The notes: a model not told the origin generated them from the sequence alone. A stretch of DNA of 64,000 nucleotides from Opitutaceae bacterium (GCA_041395105.1 JAWLBB010000001.1:1391501-1455500); one strand, 5' to 3'; numbered from the stretch's first letter, positions 26,816 through 36,077 are shown. Translations and numbers: made by a program.

Positions 26816-27039
26816 AAGGGGTCAGATTGGAATGGCACCAAGTCAAGGGGGATTCTGGAGGGATCACGAGATGTAGCCGAGGCAGTCTCTTGCCGCGAAT
26901 CCACGCCCGAACGCCCCAAGAGATCCGGCTTCGCTGAAGCTGCGCCGTGACAGGCAGGGGGCGACTACACCAGACGAATAAATGCCAGTTCTGAGTTGAA
27001 GACTCGGCTCAACTTGGTGCCATTCCGGCCTGACCCCTT
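26816..27039. mobile_element. 224-bp MITE-like element with 28-bp terminal inverted repeats
   Basis: The ends 26816-26843 (AAGGGGTCAG...AATGGCACCAAGT) and 27012-27039 are inverted copies differing at three bases out of 28. The interior encodes no protein. The right end supplies the TAA stop (27038-27040) of the ABC ATPase gene. The repeat resembles the ends of REP/RAYT-associated sequences, as I recall them, but that is a memory and needs a search. Probably non-autonomous and moved by a transposase coded elsewhere. Confidence 0.75.
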
Positions 27040-27751
27040 ACGGAATCTCCAGAACCAATCCGGGCGCGATTCGCGATTTCACCCCAAAGACCTCGCGGAG
27101 GAGATCCGGTGTGAGGACGCCTTCGGGCGGTCCCCAGGCGCGTAGACGGCCCCGGTCGAGGACGGCGACCGCATCGAGGCAATGGGCGATCCGAAGATCG
27201 TGGAGGGAGAGGATGACGGTTCGTCCGGCCGCGGCCTGCTCTCGGGCAATCATGAGCACTTCAAGGCCGTGGCGGGCGTCAAGCGGGCCGAGGGGTTCGT
27301 CCCAGAGCTGGAGCGGAGCTTCGGTCGCGAGTGTCCGGGCGAGCAGAACCCTCATGCGTTCGCCGCCGGAGAGACGATTGACCGGCCGGTCGGCCAGGGT
27401 GCGCAGATCGCAACGGTTGATGATGGCGTCGACCCCCCGCTCGTCATCGCCGTGGGCGTAGCGGCCCTGGGCGACGACGGACCGGACGGTGAAGCCGAAG
27501 GCGAAATGGGTCTCCTGGGGCACCCAGGCCGCCATCCGTCCACGTTCCATCGCCGGGATCGAGTGGAGGGGCCGGCCATCCCAGGCGATCCGTCCATCGG
27601 CCGGGAGGAGTCCCCCGACGGCCTGGAGCAGGGTGCTCTTGCCCGAACCGTTCGGCCCGACCAGGCCGACGAGCTGTCCCTTCGGGACGGCCAGGTCGAT
27701 GTCGATGAGGCGGTTGCTGACGGTGAGCCTCTTTGTATCCAGAGCATTCAT
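27038..27751 (-). CDS. BtuD/FecE-type ABC importer ATPase
   Basis: 237 residues, one ABC cassette with Walker A GPNGSGKST, signature LSGGERMRV and Walker B LQLWDEPLGPLD. It is close to the ATPases of cobalamin and Fe-siderophore importers. It is the last gene of a four-gene unit: TonB receptor, binding protein, permease, ATPase. The start ATG overlaps the permease stop (ATGA). The stop codon is inside the right end of the neighbouring 224-bp element, so the last few residues (after IAPGLV) may have been changed by the insertion. Confidence 0.9.
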   Translation of the reverse strand: MNALDTKRLTVSNRLIDIDLAVPKGQLVGLVGPNGSGKSTLLQAVGGLLPADGRIAWDGRPLHSIPAMERGRMAAWVPQETHFAFGFTVRSVVAQGRYAHGDDERGVDAIINRCDLRTLADRPVNRLSGGERMRVLLARTLATEAPLQLWDEPLGPLDARHGLEVLMIAREQAAAGRTVILSLHDLRIAHCLDAVAVLDRGRLRAWGPPEGVLTPDLLREVFGVKSRIAPGLVLEIP

Positions 27752-28722
27752 ACCTGTTTGCGCAGAAGCCAGAGGAAGAAGGGGCCGCCGATGAGGGAGG
27801 TGACGATCCCGATCCGGAGGCCGCCGGCGGCGCGGCTGATCAGGTCGCAGGCGAGGACAAAGGCGGCGCCCCCGACGAGGGCGAGGGGGACGAGACGTCT
27901 GTGTTCGGGGCCGAAGATGAGCCGGAGGACATGCGGCACGACCAGTCCGACGAATCCGACCGTGCCGGAGACGGCGGTGGCGAGGGCGGTCAGCACGGTG
28001 GTCAGGGCGATCATGATCCGGCGCAGGCGCGGGACATCGACCCCGAGACTCTGCGCCTCCTGCGCACCGAGACTGAGCAGGTCCATCCGCCGGCCGAGCG
28101 GCCAGAGGAAGACGGCGGCGACCGCGGTCGGGAGGATCATCCAGACGTGCTCCCAGGTCCGGTCTTCAAGGCCCCCGAGCAGCCAGAAAAGGATCCGCGC
28201 GTTGCGTTCATAGGAAAGGACGGAGTTTGAGAGGACGAAACTGGTCACGGCCGCGAGCAGGGCGTTGAGGGCGATGCCGGCCAGGAGGAGGCGCTCGGTG
28301 CTGGCTCCACGCCGTGCGAGGATGAGAACGGCGCCGGTGGCGATGAGGGCGCCGGCCACGGCAAAGAGCGGCATGACAAACAGGGACCGGACGGAAATGC
28401 CCAGACCGATGGCCACGACGGCTCCGGCCGTCCCGCCGCTGCTCACCCCGAGAAGGCCGGGACTGGCCAGGCTGTTGCGGAAGTAGGCTTGCATGACGAG
28501 ACCGCTGGCCGCGAGGGACCCTCCGACAAAGACGGCCACGATGAGCCGGGGCATCCGGATCTGCCAGATGATGGTTGCCGCGAGGTCGTCGCGGAACAGG
28601 AGCCCTTCGCGGATCCGCCTCAGGCCGAGGGGCATGTCGCCCACGCCGAGGGCGACGACCATGAGGACAAGCAGGACGACGATGGCGCCCGGGAGAGCCC
28701 AGCGATGAAGGGTGCGCCTCAT
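27748..28722 (-). CDS. BtuC/FecCD-type ABC importer permease
   Basis: 324 residues, about ten membrane helices of the FecCD/BtuC family. Typical blocks are RMPRLIVAVFVGGSLAASGL, LASPGLLGVSSGG and VSGTVGFVGLVVPHVLRL. It forms the inner-membrane channel of a periplasmic-binding-protein importer for a metal chelate or corrinoid. ATG 28722 overlaps the upstream binding-protein stop by ATGA, and its own stop overlaps the ATPase start the same way. Substrate not determined by sequence alone. Confidence 0.93.
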   Translation of the reverse strand: MRRTLHRWALPGAIVVLLVLMVVALGVGDMPLGLRRIREGLLFRDDLAATIIWQIRMPRLIVAVFVGGSLAASGLVMQAYFRNSLASPGLLGVSSGGTAGAVVAIGLGISVRSLFVMPLFAVAGALIATGAVLILARRGASTERLLLAGIALNALLAAVTSFVLSNSVLSYERNARILFWLLGGLEDRTWEHVWMILPTAVAAVFLWPLGRRMDLLSLGAQEAQSLGVDVPRLRRIMIALTTVLTALATAVSGTVGFVGLVVPHVLRLIFGPEHRRLVPLALVGGAAFVLACDLISRAAGGLRIGIVTSLIGGPFFLWLLRKQV

Positions 28723-29588
28723 GGGCGGAAGGCGTCGGGATGAAGGGCGCGGGCGAAGTATTCGTAGGCCTCGATCCGATAATGGGAGACGCATCCCAGA
28801 TGCCAGGGTTTGAGGGCGACAGCGCGGCCTTCCCGAACCGCCGGCATGAGAGAATAGGGGGGCAGATCCCGGTAGGGAGCCAGCGCGTCGTCGAAGGTCT
28901 CGCCGGCCACCACGACGATGTCGATCGGCCAGATCAGCATGCGCTCATTGGGAGGGGGGACATGACCGACGAGTTCGCCGAGGGTGGCCGCGAGGTTCTC
29001 GGCGGCGGCGTGATCGCAAAGATCCTGAAAGGTGGTTCGGCTGCCTGCGATGACCCCGTAGGTGGAGGGGGCGATCACCTTGACCGGTTCTTGGTCGGCC
29101 AGGGTCGAGGCGAGGCGGGCGACGCGTTCCCGGCAAGCGGAAATCACGGCCTCGGCGCGTTCCTCGGTGCCGAGGGCCTTGGCCAGACGCCGCAGATTGG
29201 CGTAGGTCTCCTCAAGAGTATCGTATTGATCAAAGACCATCACCTCGACCCCGGCGCGCCGGACCTGTTCGACCAATTCGTGCCGGCTGTAATCGGCGAC
29301 AAGGGCAAGGGTGGGCGCATATTGCAGGATGTCTTCGGCATCGCCGTTGACCTGCAGGATCGGATAAGCCCCGGCTTCGGTGGCGATGGCGGAGAAATCG
29401 GAATCACGGGCAAGATGGCTGAGGGCGGCAATCTGCCCGGGATCGGCCACTGCCAGCAGCAGCTCATCCGTTCCGACCGTCTGGGAAACGACCCGATGCG
29501 GCTGGGCCTCAGCAAGGTGGGGTCCGAGGATGAGGAGGAATCCCAGAAACAGATAACGCGTCACCGTTTCAGCAGCAGACTTCTGCAT
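28719..29588 (-). CDS. Periplasmic binding protein (BtuF/FecB type)
   Basis: 289 residues. A signal peptide (about 1-28, ending AEAQ) is followed by a helical-backbone type-III binding protein of the Fe-chelate/cobalamin class. The N-lobe has RVVSQTVGTDELLLAVADP, and the long linking helix and C-lobe (with PIDIVVVAG) follow. It would carry substrate from the TonB receptor to the BtuC-type permease. The ATG at 29588 is preferred over an extension of 50 residues because it starts a clean signal peptide. Substrate: iron chelate, haem or corrinoid. Confidence 0.87.
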   Translation of the reverse strand: MQKSAAETVTRYLFLGFLLILGPHLAEAQPHRVVSQTVGTDELLLAVADPGQIAALSHLARDSDFSAIATEAGAYPILQVNGDAEDILQYAPTLALVADYSRHELVEQVRRAGVEVMVFDQYDTLEETYANLRRLAKALGTEERAEAVISACRERVARLASTLADQEPVKVIAPSTYGVIAGSRTTFQDLCDHAAAENLAATLGELVGHVPPPNERMLIWPIDIVVVAGETFDDALAPYRDLPPYSLMPAVREGRAVALKPWHLGCVSHYRIEAYEYFARALHPDAFRP

Positions 29589-29725
29589 TGAATCCACTCT
29601 GCTGCGCCCCAAGACAGGTTGGGGCAACGCCGCTGCGCCGGCGTTCCGGTCGGTCCTGAGAGCAATTCGGCCCAGCGAAGTGGCTGCGCTCTGAGGCGAG
29701 GAATTCTTCAGGATCCGAATTCCCT

Positions 29726-31576
29726 TCAAAAAGTCCATTCCACACCTCCAAATGCCCCGAAGGGCAGAGCCGGATAACCCGCCACCTCCTCGTAATCGTC
29801 ATTGAGCAGATTCTCGACCCGGGCGGTCAGGACGAACTGCTCCCGGATTCTGAAGCGGCCAAAGGCCCGCAGGACGACAAAATCGTCGGGGTCCACCCCG
29901 ACCTGATCGGTGCGGTCCGCCACGGCCCGCAAACCCAGACCCACGGACCAGCGGTCGGCGTCGGCCAGCTGAACAGACGCGTCGAGGGTGTGCCTGGGTC
30001 GGCGGATGAGACGGGTGCCGTCGGTGTCGTTGACCGCGTCCAGCCAGGTGTAGCTGAGTCGGGTGGATACCAGCGGGTGAGGTTGGGAGACAACGGCGAA
30101 TTCCACCCCTTCGGTCGAGGCGCGAGCCCGGTTGACAACCATCCCCTCGTAGGTGTTCCAGTCGACGATCTGGTATTCGAAGAGATCGTGGTAACGGTTG
30201 GCGAAGACGGTGGCGGAAAGGGTGGTCTTGACGACGGGGAATTCCTGGTCGATGCCGGCGTCCCAACCGGTGGATGTTTCCGGTTGGATCTCGGGATTGG
30301 CAAGCTGACCCCAGGCGGGGACTCCGTAGCGGTCTTCGGAACCGGGGGCGCTGAAACCGGTGCCGACGGTGCCCCGAAAGTGAGTGGTCGAGGTAGCCAT
30401 CCAGGAAATGCCGGTCCGCCAGGTGGTGGCGCCGCCGACCGACTCGAAATCATCATGACGGATTCCTGCGGTCAGGGTCACGGCGTCGACGGGGCGATAG
30501 AGGGCGGACAGGTAAAGGGCAAAGTCATCGTCTCGGGTAACCCTTCCGGCGGGTTCGAACCTGGACTTCTCGTAGTTGAGCCCGGCGATGATCTCCAACC
30601 CCGAAGCGGCCTCGATGGTGTTCTGCCAGTCGACGACCTGACGACTGTTCTCCGACGGACTCGCCCCGAAGTCGGAGGTGAAGGTGTAGTCCTTGAGATA
30701 ATACCCGCCGGTCAACCGGGAGGTGAAGGTTTCGGACAATCCGAATTCCCCATAAACGGTGATCAGGTTGTTTTCGAGGTCGGCCGTTCCAGGAAATGGG
30801 AAGGTGGTGGCGCCGGGTTCCTCGTAGGTGCTGGTCAGCCCCCGCAGGGTGGCGCCGATAAGAAGACTCTGCGTCACCTGACCCTCGAAGCGGCCGCTGT
30901 AGGTCCAGCTCTCGAAAGAATTCTGCGGTCGGTCGTTGTCGGTCTGCATCCGGGCCGCCGAAAAGCTGTAGCCGAGGGAATCGACACCTCCGGCCACCGC
31001 AGCCGAAGCGGAAAAGGTTTGGAATGAGCCATACTCGGCCTGAATCCGACCGGTGGTTCCGTCGACACCACGGACGGTCTGGAGAGCGATGACCCCACCC
31101 ATGGCCGAACTGCCGTAGAGCGTCCCCTGCGGTCCGCGTAGGACCTCGAGTCGATCGAGGCCGACGAGGTCCGACGATCCGAGGACATTTGGATAGGCGG
31201 CCGAACGGTCGTTCATGCGGATCCCGTCAACCAGGAAGAGGGTTTGATGGCTGCTGGCCCCGCGAAGAAAGACCGAGCTCTGTGAACCGGTCGCTCCAGT
31301 ATTGACAACCGTCGTCCCGGGTTGCCCGGCAAGGGCTTCGGTCATCCGGGTCGTGCCCGCCTGGAACAACTCATCGAGTGCAACCAGGGTGATGCTGCTC
31401 GGAGTCTGCTGGATCGGATGGGCCGATCGCTGGGCGGAGACGACCATTTCATCGAGTTGGATCGGGGGCGCGGCCTGGCCATGGAGAACGGGCAGGGCCG
31501 TTCCGCAGAGCAGAGCGGTTGCCACCAGGAAGGGGTGAACGGGGAAAATGGAGAAGCGTCGTGAATCCGAATTCAT
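29726..31576 (-). CDS. TonB-dependent outer-membrane receptor
   Basis: 616 residues. A signal peptide (about 1-34) precedes a TonB box-like segment (DEMVVSAQ, about 42-49), the plug domain (about 55-165, with FLRGASSHQTLFLVDGIRMND and LEVLRGPQGTLYGSSAMGG) and a 22-strand barrel ending in a terminal Phe. The size matches BtuB-like receptors, which are among the smaller ones. It is the first gene of an operon with a matching ABC importer, so it brings the substrate across the outer membrane. A Fur-like palindrome sits upstream. No cobalamin riboswitch is seen. Confidence 0.93.
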   Translation of the reverse strand: MNSDSRRFSIFPVHPFLVATALLCGTALPVLHGQAAPPIQLDEMVVSAQRSAHPIQQTPSSITLVALDELFQAGTTRMTEALAGQPGTTVVNTGATGSQSSVFLRGASSHQTLFLVDGIRMNDRSAAYPNVLGSSDLVGLDRLEVLRGPQGTLYGSSAMGGVIALQTVRGVDGTTGRIQAEYGSFQTFSASAAVAGGVDSLGYSFSAARMQTDNDRPQNSFESWTYSGRFEGQVTQSLLIGATLRGLTSTYEEPGATTFPFPGTADLENNLITVYGEFGLSETFTSRLTGGYYLKDYTFTSDFGASPSENSRQVVDWQNTIEAASGLEIIAGLNYEKSRFEPAGRVTRDDDFALYLSALYRPVDAVTLTAGIRHDDFESVGGATTWRTGISWMATSTTHFRGTVGTGFSAPGSEDRYGVPAWGQLANPEIQPETSTGWDAGIDQEFPVVKTTLSATVFANRYHDLFEYQIVDWNTYEGMVVNRARASTEGVEFAVVSQPHPLVSTRLSYTWLDAVNDTDGTRLIRRPRHTLDASVQLADADRWSVGLGLRAVADRTDQVGVDPDDFVVLRAFGRFRIREQFVLTARVENLLNDDYEEVAGYPALPFGAFGGVEWTF

Positions 31577-31600
31577 GGGTCGAGCCCATCGTGCTCCTAA

Positions 31601-31616
31601 TGATAATACGTTATCA
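31601..31616 (-). promoter_or_regulatory. Fur-box-like palindrome upstream of the receptor operon
   Basis: TGATAATACGTTATCA has inverted arms TGATAA/TTATCA, resembling the core of a Fur site, and lies 25-40 bp before the receptor ATG. On the minus strand it overlaps a possible -10 box TATTAT. Binding here would block transcription when iron is plentiful. The match is partial to the 19-bp consensus, so this is a hint that the substrate is iron-related. Confidence 0.4.
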
Positions 31617-31676
31617 ACATCAAAACGACGGATTTCTTGTCTGTTTCTGAAGAAAAGCCGGCATCTCCGGTCCGGG

Positions 31677-32150
31677 TCAGGGACGCCGGCAGGTGAAGGC
31701 CGGGATGGCCCCGGCCTCGCGGAGATGGGTCATGGCCTGGCGCTCGGCTGCACGCATCCGGCGGCGTTTGGCCGGATCAAGGTCGTCGAGACCGGCCAGG
31801 TGAAGGTAGCCATGGACGAGGTAGAGGGTGAGCTCCTCGGCAAAGGGGAGGCGGCGCGAGCCCTTGAAAGCGAGAGCCTGGTCGGGCGAGACGCAGATTT
31901 CGCCGGCGAGGCCGCCGTCCGGGTCACCTTCGAAGGTGATCACATCGGTCAGGCCGCCGTCCTGGAGGAAACTCTCGTGCACCTGGCACATGGTATCGCG
32001 ATCGAGGAAGGCGACGGAAAGTGAACCCGGAGGAACGGGCCAACGGCCGAACGCATCGAGGGTCTGAAAGAGCCGCCGGGTCGTGGCGACCGGCACTTTC
32101 AGGCCGGGGCACCCGTTATGCAGGTGTACTGACCGCGGTTTCGGGTTCAT
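31677..32150 (-). CDS. ybeY: Endoribonuclease YbeY
   Basis: 157 residues. It has the fold signature (LSVAFLDRDTMCQVHESFL, LTDVITFEGD, LAGEICVSPDQA) and the metal site LVHGYLHLAGLDD. In E. coli the three ligands are His114, His118 and His124; here the first two are His113 and His117, but the third position is Asp123. YbeY acts in 16S rRNA 3' maturation and ribosome quality control. The start overlaps the end of the PgpH-type gene by 35 bp, giving the usual order PhoH, PgpH, YbeY. The ATG is chosen since the family begins within a few residues of it. Confidence 0.87.
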   Translation of the reverse strand: MNPKPRSVHLHNGCPGLKVPVATTRRLFQTLDAFGRWPVPPGSLSVAFLDRDTMCQVHESFLQDGGLTDVITFEGDPDGGLAGEICVSPDQALAFKGSRRLPFAEELTLYLVHGYLHLAGLDDLDPAKRRRMRAAERQAMTHLREAGAIPAFTCRRP

Positions 32151-34503
32151 TCCGGGTCGATTGGTCACCGCCCTTGTCGGCCTTGGGATAGGCGATCCTG
32201 GCGTGAAGGGAATTGAGCAGCGTGAAGTTGAAGCTGCGCTTGATCGCGCCCACCTGGGCGTAGGTGATCGGACATTCATCGAGTTGTCCGTCGCGGATCC
32301 GGTCATCGAAAATACTGTCGACCAGCTCCTCGATATTCTGCGGGGTCACCTTGCGCAGGGACCGGCTGGCCGCCTCGACCGAGTCGGCAAAGAATACGAT
32401 GGCGCTCTCGAGGAACTGCGGCTTGGGTCCGTCGTAGCGGTAGGTGGACTCGCTGACCGACGATGCGGATCCGTTGGAGCCGCCCTCGGAGCCGGCGGTG
32501 GCCCGGGCCGCCTCGAGGGCCCGGTGGTAGAAGTACCAGATCAGGCTGGTTCCGTGGTGCTGACGGATGATGTCGATGATGGGGCGGGGGAGCTTGTTCT
32601 TCACGCCCATGTCGACGCCTTCCTTGACGTGGCTCTTGATGATGAGGGCGCTGAAGGACGGCGACTTCTCGTCGTGGGGATTGCCGGCTTCGCCCTGGTT
32701 CTCGGTGAAGTATTCCGGCTTCACCATTTTCCCGATGTCATGGAACATGCAGCCGACCCGGCAGAGCAGGGCGTTGCCACCGATCGCGTTGGCGGCGTTC
32801 TCGGAGAGGGTTGCGACCATCAGGCTGTGATGGTAGGTGCCGGGGGCCTCCATCTGCATTCGCCGCAGGAGCGGGTGGTTGAAATCGGCCAGCTCGATCA
32901 GGGTGATGTCGGTGGTCCGTTTGAAGAGACTCTCAAGAATGGGAATCAGTCCGACCACGACGATCCCGGTGAAGACGCCGGTGCCGAGAGCCGCGCCCAT
33001 CTGGCGCCAGATGGTGTTGAGGGTGATCTGATCGGCCAGGCCGATGAGGAGGGCGAAGAAGGCGCCGGCCATGCCCGCATAGCCTCCGGCGCGGACGATG
33101 CGGCCGCGAAAGCGGGCGTTGCGGCTGCTCAGGATGGCCACGGTCGAACTGAGGAAGGACACGACCAGGATATCCAGCCGATTGCCGTACATGACCCCGG
33201 TGAAAAGGGAGACGAGCAGAGCGGAAAAAAGCCCGGGACCTCCGCCGATCAGGGTGGCCACGATGATCGGGGCGAAAGCCGTGGGTGCGAGGTAGGGGAG
33301 GATGGCGGAGGCGGATGGATTGCCGACGAAGAACGGCAGGGTGGCCATTTCGTAACTCGCCCGCACCAGGCCGAGATTGAGCACGAGGACCAGGGCGAGG
33401 AGACTGAGCCGCCCGTTGCTTTGCAGAGTCAGGGGATCCTCGAGGCGGATGTAGCCGACCGCGGTCAGGATCATGGCGAGGACAAGAATCATCCGACTGA
33501 CCAGCTGGATATCGATCCCGCTCGGCAGCTGCCGGCTCGTGCTGAGAAACCGCTGGTAGGCGACGAGCATCTCGTGCTGCTCCGGCGTCACCCGGGTGCC
33601 GGGCTCGATGATGCTGCGTCCCGGCTCGACCACAACAACCTCCGGCTCAAGGGTGTTCAGGGCGGTCTCCCTGAGTTCCTTGCTGGCTTCGGGATCGAAC
33701 TTGAGGTTGGCCACCAGACCGTTGCGCAGCAGCCGGAAGACGGCGGTGGCAATGGCGGGCGGAATATTCTCGGCCGCCAGATTGATCCGGAGAAAGGTCT
33801 GGGCGTCGTCGAGGGGCTGGGGGCGGGCCTGCCGGGCCTGCCCGGAATCATTGAGAATCTGGAAGGAGGGCACGGTGTTCGGGGCGGCGGCGGCGACCGA
33901 ATTGCGTGAATCGAAGACACCCGCCCGGTAGATTTCCTGGAGGATGTAGAGTCCGGTATCCAGAAGACGGATACGACCTTCCGGGTCGCCGTACTGCATG
34001 AGTGTGGCCAGATCGTTTGCCGTCATCCGGTAGCCGCCCCGGACATTGTAGACCTCGGCCAGGGCGGAGAGCTGTTCCGTCCGCTCCTCGTCGCTCTCGC
34101 CGGACCACCCCGCCGCCACGACCTCGGTCTCGGCGAGGAGGTCGTGCAGGTCGGTTTCGAATTTCCGGTAGGGGTCCATGTCGATCCGGTAGACCGGTGG
34201 AATCTGGCTCTCCATCCGCTGCCGGTTCCTTTCGGTCAGGAGGGCGCTCTCGTAGGAGAAGGGTGCGTCGGCAATGATCCGGACCGAGGCCAGCTGGTTG
34301 GGCAGGATCTGATAGCCGGCCGGAGTGACGCCGACGAAGCTGATGAAGACGATGGAGAAGACGGTCAGAAGGAAGACGATGACGGAAACGACCAGGCTGT
34401 GCTCGAGGAAGTCGAACAGACCGGAAGCCGATCCGGTCCGGCGACGGCGTTTCCGGCCCCTCAGCCGCGAGGTCGGCTTGATCGTCTTTTCAATCGTGGC
34501 CAT
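32116..34503 (-). CDS. PgpH-type 7TM-HD phosphodiesterase (c-di-AMP)
   Basis: 795 residues in three parts: one N-terminal helix and a long extracytoplasmic 7TMR-HDED domain (about 60-300), seven transmembrane helices (about 310-510), and a C-terminal HD domain with YHHSLMVATLSENAAN and GCMFHDIGKMVKPEYFTE, giving the HD metal residues. This is the PgpH architecture; PgpH degrades the second messenger c-di-AMP. It lies in an operon with PhoH and YbeY, as in many bacteria. A matching c-di-AMP cyclase is coded at 54155-55513. Confidence 0.93.
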   Translation of the reverse strand: MATIEKTIKPTSRLRGRKRRRRTGSASGLFDFLEHSLVVSVIVFLLTVFSIVFISFVGVTPAGYQILPNQLASVRIIADAPFSYESALLTERNRQRMESQIPPVYRIDMDPYRKFETDLHDLLAETEVVAAGWSGESDEERTEQLSALAEVYNVRGGYRMTANDLATLMQYGDPEGRIRLLDTGLYILQEIYRAGVFDSRNSVAAAAPNTVPSFQILNDSGQARQARPQPLDDAQTFLRINLAAENIPPAIATAVFRLLRNGLVANLKFDPEASKELRETALNTLEPEVVVVEPGRSIIEPGTRVTPEQHEMLVAYQRFLSTSRQLPSGIDIQLVSRMILVLAMILTAVGYIRLEDPLTLQSNGRLSLLALVLVLNLGLVRASYEMATLPFFVGNPSASAILPYLAPTAFAPIIVATLIGGGPGLFSALLVSLFTGVMYGNRLDILVVSFLSSTVAILSSRNARFRGRIVRAGGYAGMAGAFFALLIGLADQITLNTIWRQMGAALGTGVFTGIVVVGLIPILESLFKRTTDITLIELADFNHPLLRRMQMEAPGTYHHSLMVATLSENAANAIGGNALLCRVGCMFHDIGKMVKPEYFTENQGEAGNPHDEKSPSFSALIIKSHVKEGVDMGVKNKLPRPIIDIIRQHHGTSLIWYFYHRALEAARATAGSEGGSNGSASSVSESTYRYDGPKPQFLESAIVFFADSVEAASRSLRKVTPQNIEELVDSIFDDRIRDGQLDECPITYAQVGAIKRSFNFTLLNSLHARIAYPKADKGGDQSTRNEPETAVSTPA

Positions 34504-34520
34504 GGTTCAGGGAGGGAAGG

Positions 34521-35498
34521 TCAGCGATGGGCCTCGGAGCCTTCCGGGCTCGCGTGGAAGAGTTCGTAGGCGGCAATGATCCGCTGGACGAGTGGATGGC
34601 GGACCACATCGGCCTCGCCGAAGAGGTGGAAACGGATGCCCTCGATATCGGTCAGGATGCGTTTGACCTGAAGGAGTCCGGAGGACTTGGAACGGGGCAG
34701 GTCGATCTGGGTGACATCCCCCGTCACGACCATCCGGCTCTGGTCTCCGAGTCGGGTCAGAAACATCATCATCTGTTCGGGGGTGGTGTTCTGGGCTTCG
34801 TCGAGAATGACAAAGGCATTGCTCAGGGTGCGTCCGCGCATGTAGGCCAACGGGGCGATTTCAATCAGGCCCTTCTCCATCAGGCGCGCCGCATCGTCTT
34901 TGTCGAGCATATCGTCGAGCGCATCATAGAGGGGCCGGAGATAGGGTTCGATCTTTTCCGTCAGATCGCCGGGAAGGAAACCGAGTGCTTCTCCGGCTTC
35001 GACCGCGGGACGGGTGAGGATGATCTTCTGAACCTCGTTGCTCCGGAGGGCATCGACGGCGGCGGCCATGGCCAGATAGGTCTTTCCCGTACCGGCCGGG
35101 CCGATCCCGAAGACGATCTCGCAATCCTTGATCGCCTGGAGGTAACGCTTCTGGCCGATGGTCTTGGGGATGATGGTGCGTCGGCTCGTCCGGATGACAA
35201 CCGCCGGTTCGAAGAGGGACCGGTACTGCTCGGCGTGGCCATTGGCCACGCCGTTGAGCATGTGGAGGAAATCCGCGTTCTTGACGACCAGTCCCTGGTT
35301 GCGCCCCTCCTGGAGGAGGTCGAGGAGGGCCTCCGCCTTGGCCACGGCCTCGGGCTCCCCTTCGACCGTAAGCCAGTCCTCCCGGGTGACAACCTGAAGG
35401 TTCAGGGTTCGTTCAAGGAGCGCAAGGTTCTCCTCATTCCCGCAGTAGAGCTGGTTGAGGAAGCGGGGGTTCTGGAAATGGAAGGTCTTTTTGGCCAT
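34521..35498 (-). CDS. PhoH-family ATPase
   Basis: 325 residues. The N-terminal domain is KH-like, with KTFHFQNPRFLNQLY and a WLTVEGEPEAV segment. The C-terminal RecA-like ATPase has Walker A FGIGPAGTGKTYLAM and Walker B FVILDEAQNTTPEQM, with the motif TGDVTQIDLP. PhoH proteins are cytoplasmic ATPases linked to RNA turnover, often beside YbeY. The start is ATG 35498 (MAKKTF); ATG 35516 upstream would overlap the HIT stop and add six residues. Follows the HIT gene, precedes PgpH. Confidence 0.93.
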   Translation of the reverse strand: MAKKTFHFQNPRFLNQLYCGNEENLALLERTLNLQVVTREDWLTVEGEPEAVAKAEALLDLLQEGRNQGLVVKNADFLHMLNGVANGHAEQYRSLFEPAVVIRTSRRTIIPKTIGQKRYLQAIKDCEIVFGIGPAGTGKTYLAMAAAVDALRSNEVQKIILTRPAVEAGEALGFLPGDLTEKIEPYLRPLYDALDDMLDKDDAARLMEKGLIEIAPLAYMRGRTLSNAFVILDEAQNTTPEQMMMFLTRLGDQSRMVVTGDVTQIDLPRSKSSGLLQVKRILTDIEGIRFHLFGEADVVRHPLVQRIIAAYELFHASPEGSEAHR

Positions 35499-35515
35499 GC
35501 CGTCCCGGGAGAGCA

Positions 35516-36004
35516 TCAGTTCGGTTTCCCGACTGCCATCAGGCGTTCCCACATCGCATCAAGGGATTGGGGGAGCACCCGGGTGTTGCCGATCACCGGC
35601 ATGAAATTGGTGTCACCTCCCCAGCGTGGCACGATGTGGAAGTGCAGGTGGGTCGGGATACCCGCTCCGGCCGCATTGCCGAGGTTGAGTCCGATATTGA
35701 AACCGTCGGGATGGATGGCCCGACTCAGGAGGTCGGTCGCCGTGACCAGGAGATTCATCAGGTCGAGGCGTTCCTCCGGCTCCAGGTCATCGAGCCGGGC
35801 CACTTCGCGGTAGGGAATGGCGAGGAGATGCCCTGCGTTGTAAGGGAAGCGGTTGAGCACGAGATAGCAATGGGACGTCCGATGAACGATCAGGGTCGAC
35901 CGGTCATCATTGCGTCCGGGAAGCTCGGCAAAGGGATTGCGGCTTTCCGGAGTCTTGGGCGCTTCGATGTATTCCATCCGCCAGTAGGCATGCAGGTGCT
36001 CCAT
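35516..36004 (-). CDS. HIT-family nucleotide hydrolase or transferase
   Basis: 162 residues with the histidine triad THLHFHIVPRW (about 118-128) and the upstream NRFPYNAGHLLAIPYREV block of the HIT fold. Close relatives are Ap4A phosphorylase-like proteins that act on dinucleoside polyphosphates or AMP conjugates in the cytoplasm. It is the first gene of the unit HIT, PhoH, PgpH, YbeY, with its end overlapping or touching the PhoH start. Exact substrate unknown. Confidence 0.9.
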   Translation of the reverse strand: MEHLHAYWRMEYIEAPKTPESRNPFAELPGRNDDRSTLIVHRTSHCYLVLNRFPYNAGHLLAIPYREVARLDDLEPEERLDLMNLLVTATDLLSRAIHPDGFNIGLNLGNAAGAGIPTHLHFHIVPRWGGDTNFMPVIGNTRVLPQSLDAMWERLMAVGKPN

Positions 36005-36077
36005 TGATGGGATGAGTTCTAGTCAACCCCGGCCCAAAGTCAAAGGCTCTCTTGTTTGGGGCGGGTCGCCCGATTGG

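Noticed and set aside
31577..31676. A cobalamin riboswitch before the TonB receptor
   Set aside because: The gap is about 100 bp and has no B12-box-like sequence or room for the fold; a Fur-like palindrome is the only signal.
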